Origin: Cudoniella acicularis
Lineage: Eukaryota > Ascomycota > Leotiomycetes > Helotiales > Helotiaceae
Reading direction: 5' to 3'
NCBI GenBank assembly: GCA_013054445.1
Contig: JAAMPI010000457.1
Location: 1 to 37,049 of the forward strand
Length of the DNA stretch: 37,049 nucleotides
Shown here: piece by piece, positions 10,972 to 21,560 of the stretch
How the letters are laid out: each line of letters begins with the position of its first letter
Numbering within the stretch: the first letter of the stretch is position 1
Notes under the pieces: generated by a model
Database searches by the model: none
Told to the model about the DNA's origin: nothing
The model's input: only the letters and a program-made list of their open reading frames with translations
Made by a program: the position numbers and the translations under genes

Positions 10972-12348
10972 TTACCATTTCTTAAAGAAATTCGTAATCT
11001 TTTGACTGCCTTTGCCCGCGATAGACTGCTTCGAAGGACTCGCGGTATTGTTGCTTGTAGCGCTCCGAGTCTTTCGTCCTCCCTTTTGGGGAGACGGGGA
11101 CTTCACTGGATTAGCTGATGCTCTCGCTACCTTCTTAGGAGGCTTATTATCAGGAACATCATCTAGTTCCCTCTTGGTTCCTTGCTTGGACTCGTCAGGT
11201 TTGAGGATTGGTAGAGGTGCGTTATCTTCTGTTCTGCTGTGGTCGATCGTTTTGCGGTTCTCTTCTTGTTCATGTTTGATTTCTGTACTTTTGTTTTCTT
11301 CCTTGATATCTTCCTTCTTTAGAGATTCGGATTTTGCAAATTTAGGAGTGGTAGTTGATTTTGAATCATCTTTTGCTGCTCCTTTGGCGAAGAAGTTGGC
11401 AATGTTTGATTTGTTCTCGCTGCTTGCGACGGGTATGATGAATGAAGGTGAGTTGTTGCCCACCTTGCCAACTTCTTTGCTCACAGGATATACTTCTAAT
11501 TCTCCGTCAAATGGCTTTAGTAGACTTTGGAGCTCTTTCGACCATGTATACCGTTTGGGATCAAGCCAAGTTCGGATATCTTCGGAGCCATTCTCTAATA
11601 TGACGGGCATGCGATCATGGAGAAATTTGAGTTGCTTATTGGAATCTGTGGTGATAACGGTGTAGGTGAAGAGCTTTTCTTCGGTTCCTAGAAGAAGCAT
11701 CAACAAAATCCAAGGTAAGTGCCTATCTTGGCGTGATACCTTCATACTGAACACAGTCCCAAAGCCCAGCAAAGCACATTAACTGTCCATCCTTCCGTTT
11801 CACATAGTGTGGGACTTTCTCTTTTCCTTTTTTCAACCACTCGTAGAATCCTTGTGCAACAACAATACATCGTTTTCTCTGCTTCATCGTCGTCCACATC
11901 CCTCGATTTTCAATTAATGAATCGTCACGGCAGTTGATAGTCTTCAGCATAGAGCCATAATCAGGATTGCGCTTCGTCCAGAAAGGAATGAGCCCCCATC
12001 TCATCGATTGCAATTTGTATCTGACTTCGCCTTGATCGTTGTGTTCGTTGGTATTTACTATATTCTCTTCGGTATGCTCTGCTTCCCCCTTTTTATGCTC
12101 TCTGGGGCCGGCGCCCCAATCAGGAACATCGGCACGATAAACTATTCCATTGTATCCGGGCGCAAAATTGTAACTTTGCCTTGGTGCATGATCGCCTTCA
12201 TCGGGAGGAGCTTCGTAAACTGGCATATGCTCGTCCTCAAGGTATGCGCGAACAGCGATGGTCGCTGGGAGCAGTCAATGTCGAGATCCTTGAAAATGTT
12301 AGATCAGATAAGCATAATTACCAGAGCTAAGCTGTAACGTCCACACAT
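10972..12348 (-). CDS. SRAP-domain protein (HMCES/YedK family), with apparent 1-base frame break
   Basis: SRAP proteins form a covalent link through Cys2 to abasic sites in single-stranded DNA and shield them during replication. Exons on the minus strand: 12348-12322 (MCGRYSLAL, supplying catalytic Cys2), 12264-11740, and 11687-10972. The core shows SYNFAPGY, MRWGLIPFW, INCRDDSL, RCIVVAQGFYEW (catalytic Glu), VPHYV and FAGLWD, then HDRMPVIL, which supplies the conserved His. The C-terminal 200 residues are Lys/Ser/Glu-rich and end in a short KITNFFKKW motif resembling a PCNA-interacting (PIP) or APIM-like tail. Anomaly: the first intron (12265-12321) joins exon 1 to an exon starting in the right residues (RPS) but one base short of the frame that then runs from VRAYLEDEH onward. 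With one base restored the length would be about 422 residues. Divergent from HAS1, with a 376-base shared promoter. Confidence 0.88.
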
Positions 12349-12724
12349 GGTTTGTTTCTCTCACATGCCTTCGTTCTCGAAATGTTATTCATGAGGGTAA
12401 CAGGTTCGCGACTGGGTTCAATGACATCAGTCAGGCACAGAGTGCATTGGCAACCAGAAAACGACCCTTTAAGGAGACATGGATATTGGGTACAGAGACT
12501 GGACCCAGCCCATTATACAATTCATCAATTATCTAGAAGGGCATGAGGGTAGATTCGAAAGGCACAAAGAGTGGAAGGATCAGGTGATTATCGCGATATC
12601 ATGTGACCGATAAGACTAGCTGCATTCGCTTATCTTTCTGGCGCCAAAATTATTTTGCTCCGATGAATTTTATTTTAGCCTCGCTATCAAGAACGAGAAC
12701 CTTTGCGACACCAGCATAAACAAG
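12349..12724. promoter_or_regulatory. divergent promoter, SRAP gene / HAS1
   Basis: 376 bases between the two ATGs. A GGCGCC palindrome flanked by A's at 12640-12649 reads TTTTGGCGCC on the minus strand, matching the E2F-like consensus TTTSGCGC. GATA-like elements (CCGATAAGA near 12608, CTTATC near 12629) also occur. No regulator can be assigned from sequence alone. Confidence 0.4.
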
Positions 12725-14596
12725 ATGGATTCCACAGAATTGCACAGCAAGAAGCGCAAGAGAAAGCATGGTAGCTCCAAAGCTGAGAAAGTCGAGACTC
12801 CCCCCACCACGAATGGCGCTGAAGTGGAGGTAAAATCGAAGCGATCGAAAGAGGAAAAGAAAGAGAAGAAAGCAAAGAAAATCAAGAAGACGCACGATTC
12901 AGATGCCGAGGAAGAAACTTTCGACGAGGAAGTACCCAAAGATATTGGGGAAGAGGTAGAAGAGGCCGATCAGGAATTGGGGGAGGAGAACAAGGAGGGC
13001 GACAAGAAAGAAGATGAATCTGACGATGGCGGGGAAGATCTGGCTGAGGGACCTCTCCCGGGTTCCGGAGAGCTCTCATTGCCCAGTGCCGGCACACAAC
13101 CTCAGAAATTCTCCGAATTGAAACTGTCAGAAAAGACTATGAAAGCAATAGTTGAGGATATGGAATTCGAGACGATGACAGAAATTCAACAGCGAGGAAT
13201 TCCACCTTTGCTGGCAGGAAGGGATGTGCTGGGGGCTGCAAAGACTGGATCTGGAAAAACATTGGCGTTTTTGATACCGGCCGTTGAGATGCTGAGTTCC
13301 TTGCGATTCAAGCCTCGAAATGGAACTGGAGCTATTGTTGTGTCGCCCACAAGAGAATTGGCTCTTCAGATATTTGGCGTTGCAAGGGAACTCATGAAGC
13401 ACCATTCGCAAACATATGGAATCGTTATTGGGGGAGCGAACAGAAGGGCAGAGGCTGAAAAGCTGGCTAAAGGAGTCAATCTTCTCATTGCTACTCCTGG
13501 ACGATTGCTTGATCACTTGCAAAATACCCAAGGATTCGTCTTCAAGAACCTGAAAGCTTTGATTATTGACGAGGCCGACCGAATATTGGAAATTGGATTT
13601 GAAGATGAAATGCGACAGATCGTGAAGATACTTCCCAAGGATGAACGACAGACTATGTTATTTTCAGCAACTCAAACTACGAAAGTCGAGGATCTTGCAC
13701 GAATATCGCTTCGACCTGGCCCATTATACATAAATGTTGACCACCAAAAGGAACACAGCACTGTCGAAGGTCTTGAGCAAGGCTATGTGGTCTGCGACTC
13801 TGACAAACGATTCCTATTACTTTTCTCCTTCCTCAAACGCAACCTGAAAAAGAAGATCATTGTGTTCTTTTCCAGTTGTGCTTGTGTAAAATACCACGCC
13901 GAACTCCTGAACTACATTGACCTTCCAGTCCTCGACCTTCACGGCAAGCAAAAACAACAAAAACGAACAAACACCTTCTTTGAGTTCTGCAACGCCAAAC
14001 AAGGCACCCTAATTTGCACCGACGTTGCCGCTAGAGGTTTAGATGTAAGTTTCTACTACCATCCACTCACTAAAAACTTCTAACAATTCCAGATCCCAGA
14101 CGTAGATTGGATCATCCAATTCGATCCTCCCGATGACCCCCGAGACTACATCCATCGTGTTGGTCGAACAGCCCGAGGCTCCAACGGTCGTGGCCGCTCC
14201 CTCATGTTCCTCCAACCCTCTGAAGTCGGCTTTCTCGCTCACCTCAAAACTGCCCGTGTCCCCGTTGTCGAATTCGATTTCCCCGCCAAGAAAATTGTAA
14301 ACGTGCAATCGCAGCTCGAGAAATTAATATCCCAAAATTACTACTTGAATAAGAGTGCTAAAGATGGGTATAAGAGCTATCTCCAAGCATATGCGAGCCA
14401 TAGCTTGCGGACGATTTTCGATGTGCATAAGTTGGACCTTGTGAAGGTGGCAAAGAGTTTCGGGTTTACGGCGCCTCCAAGGATCGATTTGACTCTAGGG
14501 GCTAGCATGAGTCGTGATAAGAAGGTTCAAGGGCGGAGACCATATGGGAGTCAACCAAAGCAAGGGGGGAGCTTCAAGAAGAGGGGAACTTTTTAA
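12725..14596 (+). CDS. HAS1: ATP-dependent RNA helicase HAS1 (DEAD-box, DDX18 family)
   Basis: Nucleolar DEAD-box helicase needed for 40S and 60S ribosomal subunit biogenesis in yeast. Two exons, 12725-14044 and 14093-14596, joined across a 48-nt intron, giving 607 residues. The first about 125 residues are a Lys/Glu-rich charged extension. Helicase motifs appear in order: Q-motif region ([13 protein letters not shown]), Walker A AKTGSGKT (about 172-179), PTRELA (209), TPGRLL (257), DEAD (282), SAT (314), then in the second lobe [14 protein letters not shown], with the intron lying directly after it, and [14 protein letters not shown]1-specific features include HGKQKQQKR and the conserved C-terminal segment with [23 protein letters not shown]. 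The frame is intact. Its 3' end is 376 bases from the convergent JmjC gene's stop. Confidence 0.95.
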
Positions 14597-14972
14597 AGTA
14601 TGACATGAGGGTTTATGATACCTTGCATTTGCAGGCGTTTGTGTAGTAGCCAGTCCCTATTGTATTTAGATGTGGCGTATAGGTAAAAAGAATCCCTTGC
14701 GTTTTGCTTCACCATTATATTTTAATACTTTTTTCATTGTGAGTTCCATGAATTATGGTATTGCTGCGAGAGTGCCTGTTTCTCTGCCCCAGAATCCTCC
14801 TTAGTATCGACAGGAAGTTCAAATGGACAAGTAGTGAACCCATCCCTCGCATTTTACTCATCGTGTTCCTAGCTTTTGCTAATAAATTATGATAAAGACA
14901 AGACTCGAATTACACTGCACACTCCAACGTCACAGGTATGCGCTTGAATAAAGCACTGGGCGAGACTGCTGG
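14597..14972. other. intergenic between convergent HAS1 and JmjC genes
   Basis: AT-rich 3' flanks of two convergent genes; no ORF or structured RNA recognised. Confidence 0.6.
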
Positions 14973-17900
14973 TCAACTGGATTGTTTATCAAAAGGCTGC
15001 AAATAAGCCTTGTCAGTTGCTCTTGAGTGAAAGCCTGCCTCGAGGTCTTCCTCTTCCGCGGCCTCGCCCCATGGAACCGTTTGCAGCTCCTCTTCCCCGA
15101 AGGGAAACACCCCACGAGACTGCTTTGGTGCCTGAACGGCAGGAATGCTTGCGTCGCTATCGTCCGAAGAATCGCCTTGACCAGATCCTTCTGATTTTAT
15201 TGAAATTGATAGGCTCGCACTTCGAGCATCAGAAACATAAGCTTCGTACTCAGATTCCGAATCAGGACTCATCAATCGCACGACTGTTGGACCTTTGCGA
15301 ACCGGTTGTGGCGGACTAGGAGCAGAAGCAGCGGCAGGACCCCTGACATCCGAAAGCTTGAATGAAGTCGGACCTGTAGCAGAACGAGGCTGTTCGGTTG
15401 TCCGAAAAGTCGCATACCCCTTATTCACACTGGCCCATTCTACAGGGCTTGGTGGACTTGGGCTCCTCAGCACATGGTCTTCAGTCGATGTTTTGCTTCT
15501 AGAACTGTCTGTCGGGGTAGCTTCTTTTAGCGCTTGAGGTATGGTTACAGATATGGAAGGAGTACTTCTTGAACTAGCAGCGACTGAGTTCCCACCAACG
15601 GGTGTCTGTGGTTTTGCAGCCACGATTTTAGCAGCCTTCCCTTTCAAAGCCAGCTTCTCTTTCAATGAAAGGAGCTTTGGAATTGGAGCAGGAGTAGTGG
15701 TTTCTGGAGAAGGCGATCGAATCCGCGCCGGGGCTTGCTTTGGAGGTCTGCCCCTTCGTTTGGGTGCAGGTTTGTCTCGACTTTCTACTTCTACTACCTT
15801 CACACTAGGATGAATATTGGAAGCGCGCCATTTGATGCCGTGTTCGCCGTCTTCGTCGTTAGACCCTGTGTTGTTCGGAGTGTTTGCAGACGCTTCAGAA
15901 CCACTTGAAGTCACGCTTTTCTCTTTTTCGATAGGCTCGCCGAAAATACTATTGGTCTCGATGTCAACAACTCCATCGTCATTATCTTCGGAGCCAGAAA
16001 AAAGATCAAGAGCTGGGGATGTTTTTGCTTTCCGGGGTCGACCTCTGCGAGTCCGGGCCGGCACTTCATCTGGGAATTCTTCTTTTCGTTCCTGTGCTTC
16101 CTTCCGTGCCAGCCATGCCGATTTTCGCGGAGGTTTGGGCTTAGAAGCAACAAGTGCAAGTGACCCTGATTCACCCTCTGGATGTGTACGGATACTTCGC
16201 CTCTTCGGAGCTGCTGCTTCTTTTTTAACCGGAGGTTTACTAAGACGACGCAATGCTTGGGCTGCCGTATCCAAATCGTCATCTGGCTTATTAGAGTTTC
16301 GCCGCTTATGAGACCCAGAGAGAGTCGAAGGTCCCTCATCATCATCGATTGGAACGGAGTCTTCCCCCAAGTCTTCATATACCATAGGCTTTACTGCACT
16401 ACGTCGGGGCTTGTTTTGCGTCACATCTGTTGCGGGTGCCTTGGTTAACTGGGACATCATTTTGGATTTTGCAAGCTTTTTAGCCTTCTTGGATGTAAAG
16501 AATTCTAGGTCATCCTCATCTCCACTTCCCATCCCTTTACCAAGTCGTTTCCGTTTCTTGGTATTCTCGACAGGATCAAGAGGGGGTTCCAAAAGATCCG
16601 AAAGTGCCATGTTGACATTGAATGCTGGTCCAGGTTGCGACGACTCATCAATTGATTCATCGGAATTCGGAGGATCGTATAAAATCCTGTCAACTCCATC
16701 ACCTTGCTGATAATAACCAGCTCCCATCATCCGATTGTGGGCAACATGCGAGGGGTCCGGATAGGACGAAGTTGGTGCAAACATTGGGACCATCGGAGCC
16801 ATTGATGCTATTGGAGCAGTTTGGTTTGCCTCTGAGGCCGAGAGTCTTGATGCATGAGAAGCACCTTGGTGGTTGTACGAGTCATAATCGTCGATCTCGT
16901 AATGTTCATCCCACTCAATTGATTGGTCTGCATCACTATTGTCATGGTTCATATTTGCACCATTGATCGTCGGGTCCGCAGGTTTGTATGGACTTCCATA
17001 ATGGCCGTTGGTATGGGCACTAGCTGATATAGACATGCCAGTATCGCGGAGTGCTGGGTCTATATCATCCATATCCCCAGCTCCATTCTCAACTGCAGGA
17101 GCACCCAAAGAGGGATCTTGTTGGCCACCGTCGTCAAGATAGCTTTCATGTGCAGTGTCTACACGAGCCTTTTCGGCTTCCGCTTTTTCCTTCAATTTTT
17201 TCATCCGACTAGTCTCATGGGGATTATCTTCCTCCCCTCGAAGCCAGCCGAGATTTGTCTTCGAGAAATCGACAAGACTTTCAACGCTACGAAAATCTGC
17301 AACTCTCTTAGTATCGTGTCCAAGGAGTGTACCCTTTGGTGAATATGGTTTTTGCGTGTCGCTCTTTCTGCATTTTCCACAGGAACAGATCTTCAGGCAC
17401 TTCGGGCATTGCCAATCTTTATCCTCCATAACGGTTTGAGGCATCAGATCAAAGCCACGCCACAAGACACCATAACAGTATGCATTTTTGCAAGTTGTGC
17501 AAAATGCAAGCCTCCAATTCCAATCGTGATGGCAGCAAACATGGCACGCATGTGTTTTATTCTTTTCCGCGGCAACTCTTCCTTTTCCAGCTTTCGAGAA
17601 TTTCGATCTTCTCTTATTCTTGGGACGTCCTGCATCGTCGACTTCTGGTTCCACATCAGACATTCCTGGAGACGGTTCACGCGCTGTAGGGTTTTTGGGA
17701 TCGTTCCATGGCCGAATCTTTAGCTGCTCTTGACAGACTTCCGCAATAGGCTTCTTTCCATATCTTTTTCTTGCGATATCAAGAGGCTGTGGAGACCTCT
17801 GAACGTCGAAAAATCCATCGGACTGAACCACAATGTTTCGCCACTGCTCGTAATTCTGGAGTAAAGTGGTCCATTCCCACTGCTCCACCCAATTTAGATT

Positions 17901-19377
17901 TGAAATGCATGCGCAGGATCTGCCCATAGCAAAGCAATCCATGCATATATCATATGTGTCTTCCTCTCCGTTCGGACCATATTCAATGCATGATTTGCAG
18001 GTAAGAAATCGGTTGAAAATATTGCACCTGCAGTAAGAGCAGGTCACGTTGGAGTCGTAGGGGAGAAATTCGACATTATACTCAGGAAGTTTTGGGGAGA
18101 ACATATCACTAACCAGGATTTCCGTGTACAAGAGGAACAAGCGTTTGAAATCATCCAAAAGTTGCTTTATCCTTCCATACTTCCACATCTTGGGTTCAAT
18201 GGTGTCTCGTTGAAGTAAATCGTGGTACTTTACGAGGGTGTAGTAAATGATGGCTTTATTCTTATATTGCTCATCGCGACAAACCATTCGGGCACGCGGA
18301 AGAGCTTCGTGAATCGCCAACTCGAGGGTGTCGACAGTTGTCCGGTTCCAGGCAACCTTCATTGTGCGGGTTCCCCGATTCCAAACCTGATGGGGTGCAA
18401 GAGGTGGAATGAGAATCAAATCTCCTACTTTCTGCTCCACAACCCAAACATTGAAAGGTGCCTTCTTCCAAGCGTTAACTTGTGCGAAGTGCTTCTCAAC
18501 TTCGATATCATGGCCAAGCATTGACAAAAAAGTGCTCGGAAACTACCTCACGCTCTTTCGTTTCAGTCATGAACCAGATTGAGCTGCCTGCCTTTTCACC
18601 ATTGCGGTTTTCAGATGCCTCTACCATAATGTTCTGGCCAAGACTAGCGCACATTTCTCGATGAGCAGGTGTGTAGGTTCCTTCATGCCCAATGTAGCAC
18701 ATCATGTTGAGGGCTCGCATCTCAGGTGGAAGACTGCTCATCAAGTCACCAGCAGGGGCTACTCCTTTTCCGTAACGCATCTGGCCATATTCGTTTGGTT
18801 CACGAACTGCACCATCCCCGCCTGTTCTCGACTCGATACATTCGTTCAAGTAGTACACCGATTCTGGTATGGTATGTTCTAAATGCTGAGCCCAAGGTTC
18901 AGGACAGTCGATATCTTTCAGGTAAAGGCGTTGCCGTTTTGGATCGCGGTAGTTAGAAGCCGTAAACTGTTTTGTGAGCTGTCCCATAGATCTCAAATAG
19001 TGACCCATGGTCATCGGAATATCAACTTCATTAGGTATATCACGAACTTTCTCCGCTACAAGAGCCTAGTGAGTAAAATTCAAGTGTTTTGGGTGGGCCC
19101 ACATACGCTTCGTTCCCAAGTTTTGTTCCAGCCAGTCTTTGCTAAAGAGGTCAAAAGGCAAAGTTGATCCCCAGTCCTCGATGACGAGTGGTTTGCCACT
19201 TTGGATGACCACGGCCAGGACGAGGGCCTCGAAACTTTGGATCGAATGCTCCTTCAGTTTTTCCATCGAGAGTCTGGTAACATAATCGAAGTTGCTTGTA
19301 TTCTCGACCAGGGCGCTGAGATCAAAATCTGGTGGAATTGGCACAAATTGCGCCTGTGGATGCGATGCGGACGGCAT
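14973..19377 (-). CDS. JmjC-domain protein with zf-4CXXC_R1 zinc finger and AT-hooks; apparent +1 frame break
   Basis: Likely nuclear Fe(II)/2-oxoglutarate-dependent histone demethylase or related chromatin regulator. Exon 1 is 19377-19107; a 51-nt intron (19056-19106) leads to one long exon 19055-14973. Counting out one surplus base, the product is 1450 residues. The JmjC domain has His222 and Glu224 (in TPAHREMC) and His312 (in APHQVWN) as the iron triad, followed by GTRTMKVAWN. Two cysteine-rich modules follow: a CxxC-rich cluster at about 429-472 and a zf-4CXXC_R1-like domain at about 592-653 (HACHVCCHH through CSCGKCRK). The long C-terminal half is disordered, charged and Ser/Pro-rich with two AT-hooks (RRGRPRK and KRRGRPPK). 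Anomaly: a T6 run (A6 on plus, 18526-18531) between the SEHF and LSMLGHDIEVEKHF segments puts them in different frames. JmjC proteins such as Neurospora DMM-1 limit the spread of silent chromatin; equivalence is not shown here. Confidence 0.88.
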
Positions 19378-20243
19378 TGTCGCGGTTGTGAAAATATTGT
19401 ATGTATGGAGAGTCGTCTGTAGTTATCTATCCAGCCTCCAGGCGCATTATCCCCCAAGTGCTGAAAACCAGCGCCGTTCGAAGTCAAAGATGCATGAGGA
19501 GGTTTTTCGCTCAAGGGCTGGGTGTGTTTTTCGGGGAGACGACAGTTTTGGGAGCTTAGGCTCAGGTTGGCGCGAACAGCAAAAATGAGGCTCTGCCCGC
19601 AGGATCGCGTGAAGTTTGGAAGAATCGCGTTGGTTCTCCAGTTGCGCAGACTGGTACCAAACTGGCACCAGACTGGCAACAAAGGCGGGAAAAGGTCCGC
19701 AATGCCCGGAGATGGAACTCCCAGTGGCACAGTAGGAGGTGGTGGGCGAGTCAAGAAGCGCAATGCACTAGAGATGCACTGAAATTAGTTGATTATATGA
19801 TTATGGAATCCAAAGGTGGAGTTCTGAACAGCGCCAGCTCCCAGGCTCAAATGCACAAACTCGGTTAGCGCAAGCCTTGTGCAGGGGCCCCAAATTTCAA
19901 TCGAGGTGCCTTCGAAGCATTTCTAAACCTCTTCTTGTTTATCTCCAGACGATTATTGGACAAAATGACACCACTCGTGTGATGTAGTGCGAGCCGCCAG
20001 CAGCCCCACGGTTTGGTCAGCCCTATGTAAGTACTGTGTTTCTTCCTATGACCAAGATTTGCATCCCTATGGGTTTCTTCCTGGAGCTATGATTGGACAA
20101 TCTCGGGAAGCACACCTAAACTCCAACCCCATGGTTTTGTTGTTCAATGGGGCCATCAAGACAGACTGCTTGTAGTCGCTGTATCCTTTGTACACAAAAG
20201 CTTGGATATAGAGCTGACATCGCGCAGATTCTGCTGAAAATCT
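19378..20243. promoter_or_regulatory. divergent intergenic region, JmjC gene / COQ2
   Basis: 866 bases between two divergent starts. Several short open frames on both strands have no recognisable content. It contains the promoters and leaders of both genes; I see no clear TATA box or known operator. Confidence 0.5.
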
Positions 20244-21509
20244 ATGATTATGTCGGCCTCCACGCTTTTCAAGCTGCCAGGCGGGTGCCGGAGTGTCCTG
20301 CTACAGGCAACAACCCGATACTCTCAATTGAGACCGAAAATCACCACATTGGCTATCAGAACTTCCGGTACAACGCGTGCTGGTCAAGAAAAAGCCCCAA
20401 CGCACATGCTTGGTTTACGTCGACGGCACTTCCATCGCTCATCAATAAAGTGCAATCCTGTAACTGTCGGCCATCAAGAAATCAAACTTCCAAATTCAGG
20501 TCCGGAAGCAACAATTGAAGCTGGCACGCTTCTTCCACCGTACCAGCCATCAACCAAGGGCATCCTATCAATCATTCCATCCTCCTGGGTTCCCTACGCC
20601 GAGCTCATTAGGCTTGATAAGCCTACTGGAACCTACTATCTCTTCTTTCCCTGCTTATTTTCAACACTGCTTGCAGCCCCTCTCGCAACTCCGATGGCGT
20701 CACCATTATCTGTTGTTGGCACATCATTGTTATTCTTCAGTGGTGCACTCATTATGCGTGGAGCAGGATGTACTATAAATGACCTCTGGGACAGAAACCT
20801 TGATCCCTACGTGACGCGTACAAGGCTTCGTCCTATTGCACGCGGAGCAGTCACTCCTTTCAATGCTCTCGCATTTACAGGTGTACAGCTCTTCACAGGT
20901 CTGGGAATCCTTCTTCAGTTTCCCTATCAATGCCTCTTCTACGGCATCCCAAGCTTGCTATTTGTCGCTGCCTACCCACTCGCAAAACGGGTGACATATT
21001 ATCCACAGTTCGTCCTTGGGCTTACTTTTTCTTGGGGTGCCATCATGGGGTTTCCGGCTCTTGGTGTTGATCTTCTGCAGAACACTACGGCGTGGACTGC
21101 CGCCGCATTCCTTTATTCCTCCAATGTTGCTTGGACTGTGTTGTACGACATGATCTACGCTCACATGGACATCAAGGATGATGCAAAAGCTGGAATAAAG
21201 AGCATTGCTCTGAGACACGACAAGCAAACGAAACAAATCCTCAGCGGATTGGCTGTTACCCAAGTCGGCTTGTTGGCAGCTGCTGGAGTCGTGGCTGGAG
21301 CAGGACCTGTGTTTTTTATTGGTAGTTGCGGTGGAGCGGCGGTCACCCTTGCGATTATGATCAAGAGAGTGAACTTGGAGAGTGTTAAGGATTGTTGGTG
21401 GTGGTTCGTGAACGGCTGCTGGCTTACTGGGGGTGTTATTTCTGCGGGCCTGGGTGCTGAATATCTGGTGCAGTACGCACAACGCGAACTTGACGAAAAG
21501 GATGTATAA
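20244..21509 (+). CDS. COQ2: 4-hydroxybenzoate polyprenyltransferase (ubiquinone biosynthesis)
   Basis: Integral inner-mitochondrial-membrane prenyltransferase that attaches the polyprenyl tail to 4-hydroxybenzoate in coenzyme Q synthesis. Single exon, 421 residues. The N-terminal 90 residues are basic and Ser/Thr-rich with few acidic residues, as expected for a mitochondrial presequence. UbiA-family signatures are both present: NDLWDRNLD (about 179-187) within GAGCTINDLWDRNLDPYVTR, and the second Asp-rich motif YAHMDIKDD (about 305-313). Eight or so hydrophobic segments follow the usual spacing. Two ATGs lie at the start (MIMSAS); the second, two codons later, fits homologues as I remember them equally well. 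The stop codon lies inside one copy of a short tandem repeat. Confidence 0.94.
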   Translation: MIMSASTLFKLPGGCRSVLLQATTRYSQLRPKITTLAIRTSGTTRAGQEKAPTHMLGLRRRHFHRSSIKCNPVTVGHQEIKLPNSGPEATIEAGTLLPPYQPSTKGILSIIPSSWVPYAELIRLDKPTGTYYLFFPCLFSTLLAAPLATPMASPLSVVGTSLLFFSGALIMRGAGCTINDLWDRNLDPYVTRTRLRPIARGAVTPFNALAFTGVQLFTGLGILLQFPYQCLFYGIPSLLFVAAYPLAKRVTYYPQFVLGLTFSWGAIMGFPALGVDLLQNTTAWTAAAFLYSSNVAWTVLYDMIYAHMDIKDDAKAGIKSIALRHDKQTKQILSGLAVTQVGLLAAAGVVAGAGPVFFIGSCGGAAVTLAIMIKRVNLESVKDCWWWFVNGCWLTGGVISAGLGAEYLVQYAQRELDEKDV

Positions 21510-21560
21510 TACTGTTCAAGTGAATCTGTCACTAAAAAGGATGTATACTACTGTTCAACT
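21496..21560. repeat. 39-bp-period tandem duplication across the COQ2 stop codon
   Basis: A 26-base unit beginning AAAAGGATGTAT at 21496-21521 recurs at 21535-21560 with two mismatches. The first copy contains the last Lys-Asp-Val codons and TAA stop of COQ2; in the second copy the same position reads TAC. The duplication therefore created 39 bases of extra 3' UTR. Confidence 0.85.

Noticed and set aside
10721..10978. 85-codon hydrophobic frame on the minus strand
   Set aside because: Directly follows the SRAP stop, has no family resemblance and one chance hydrophobic stretch.
11012..11665. 217-codon plus-strand frame
   Set aside because: Antisense shadow of the Lys/Ser-rich C-terminal part of the SRAP gene.
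15017..16710. Several plus-strand frames of 80-164 codons
   Set aside because: Antisense shadows of the JmjC protein's long disordered tail.
5246..19377. Secondary-metabolite gene cluster around the Zn2Cys6 factor
   Set aside because: No polyketide synthase, peptide synthetase, terpene synthase, P450 or transporter; the neighbours are housekeeping genes.
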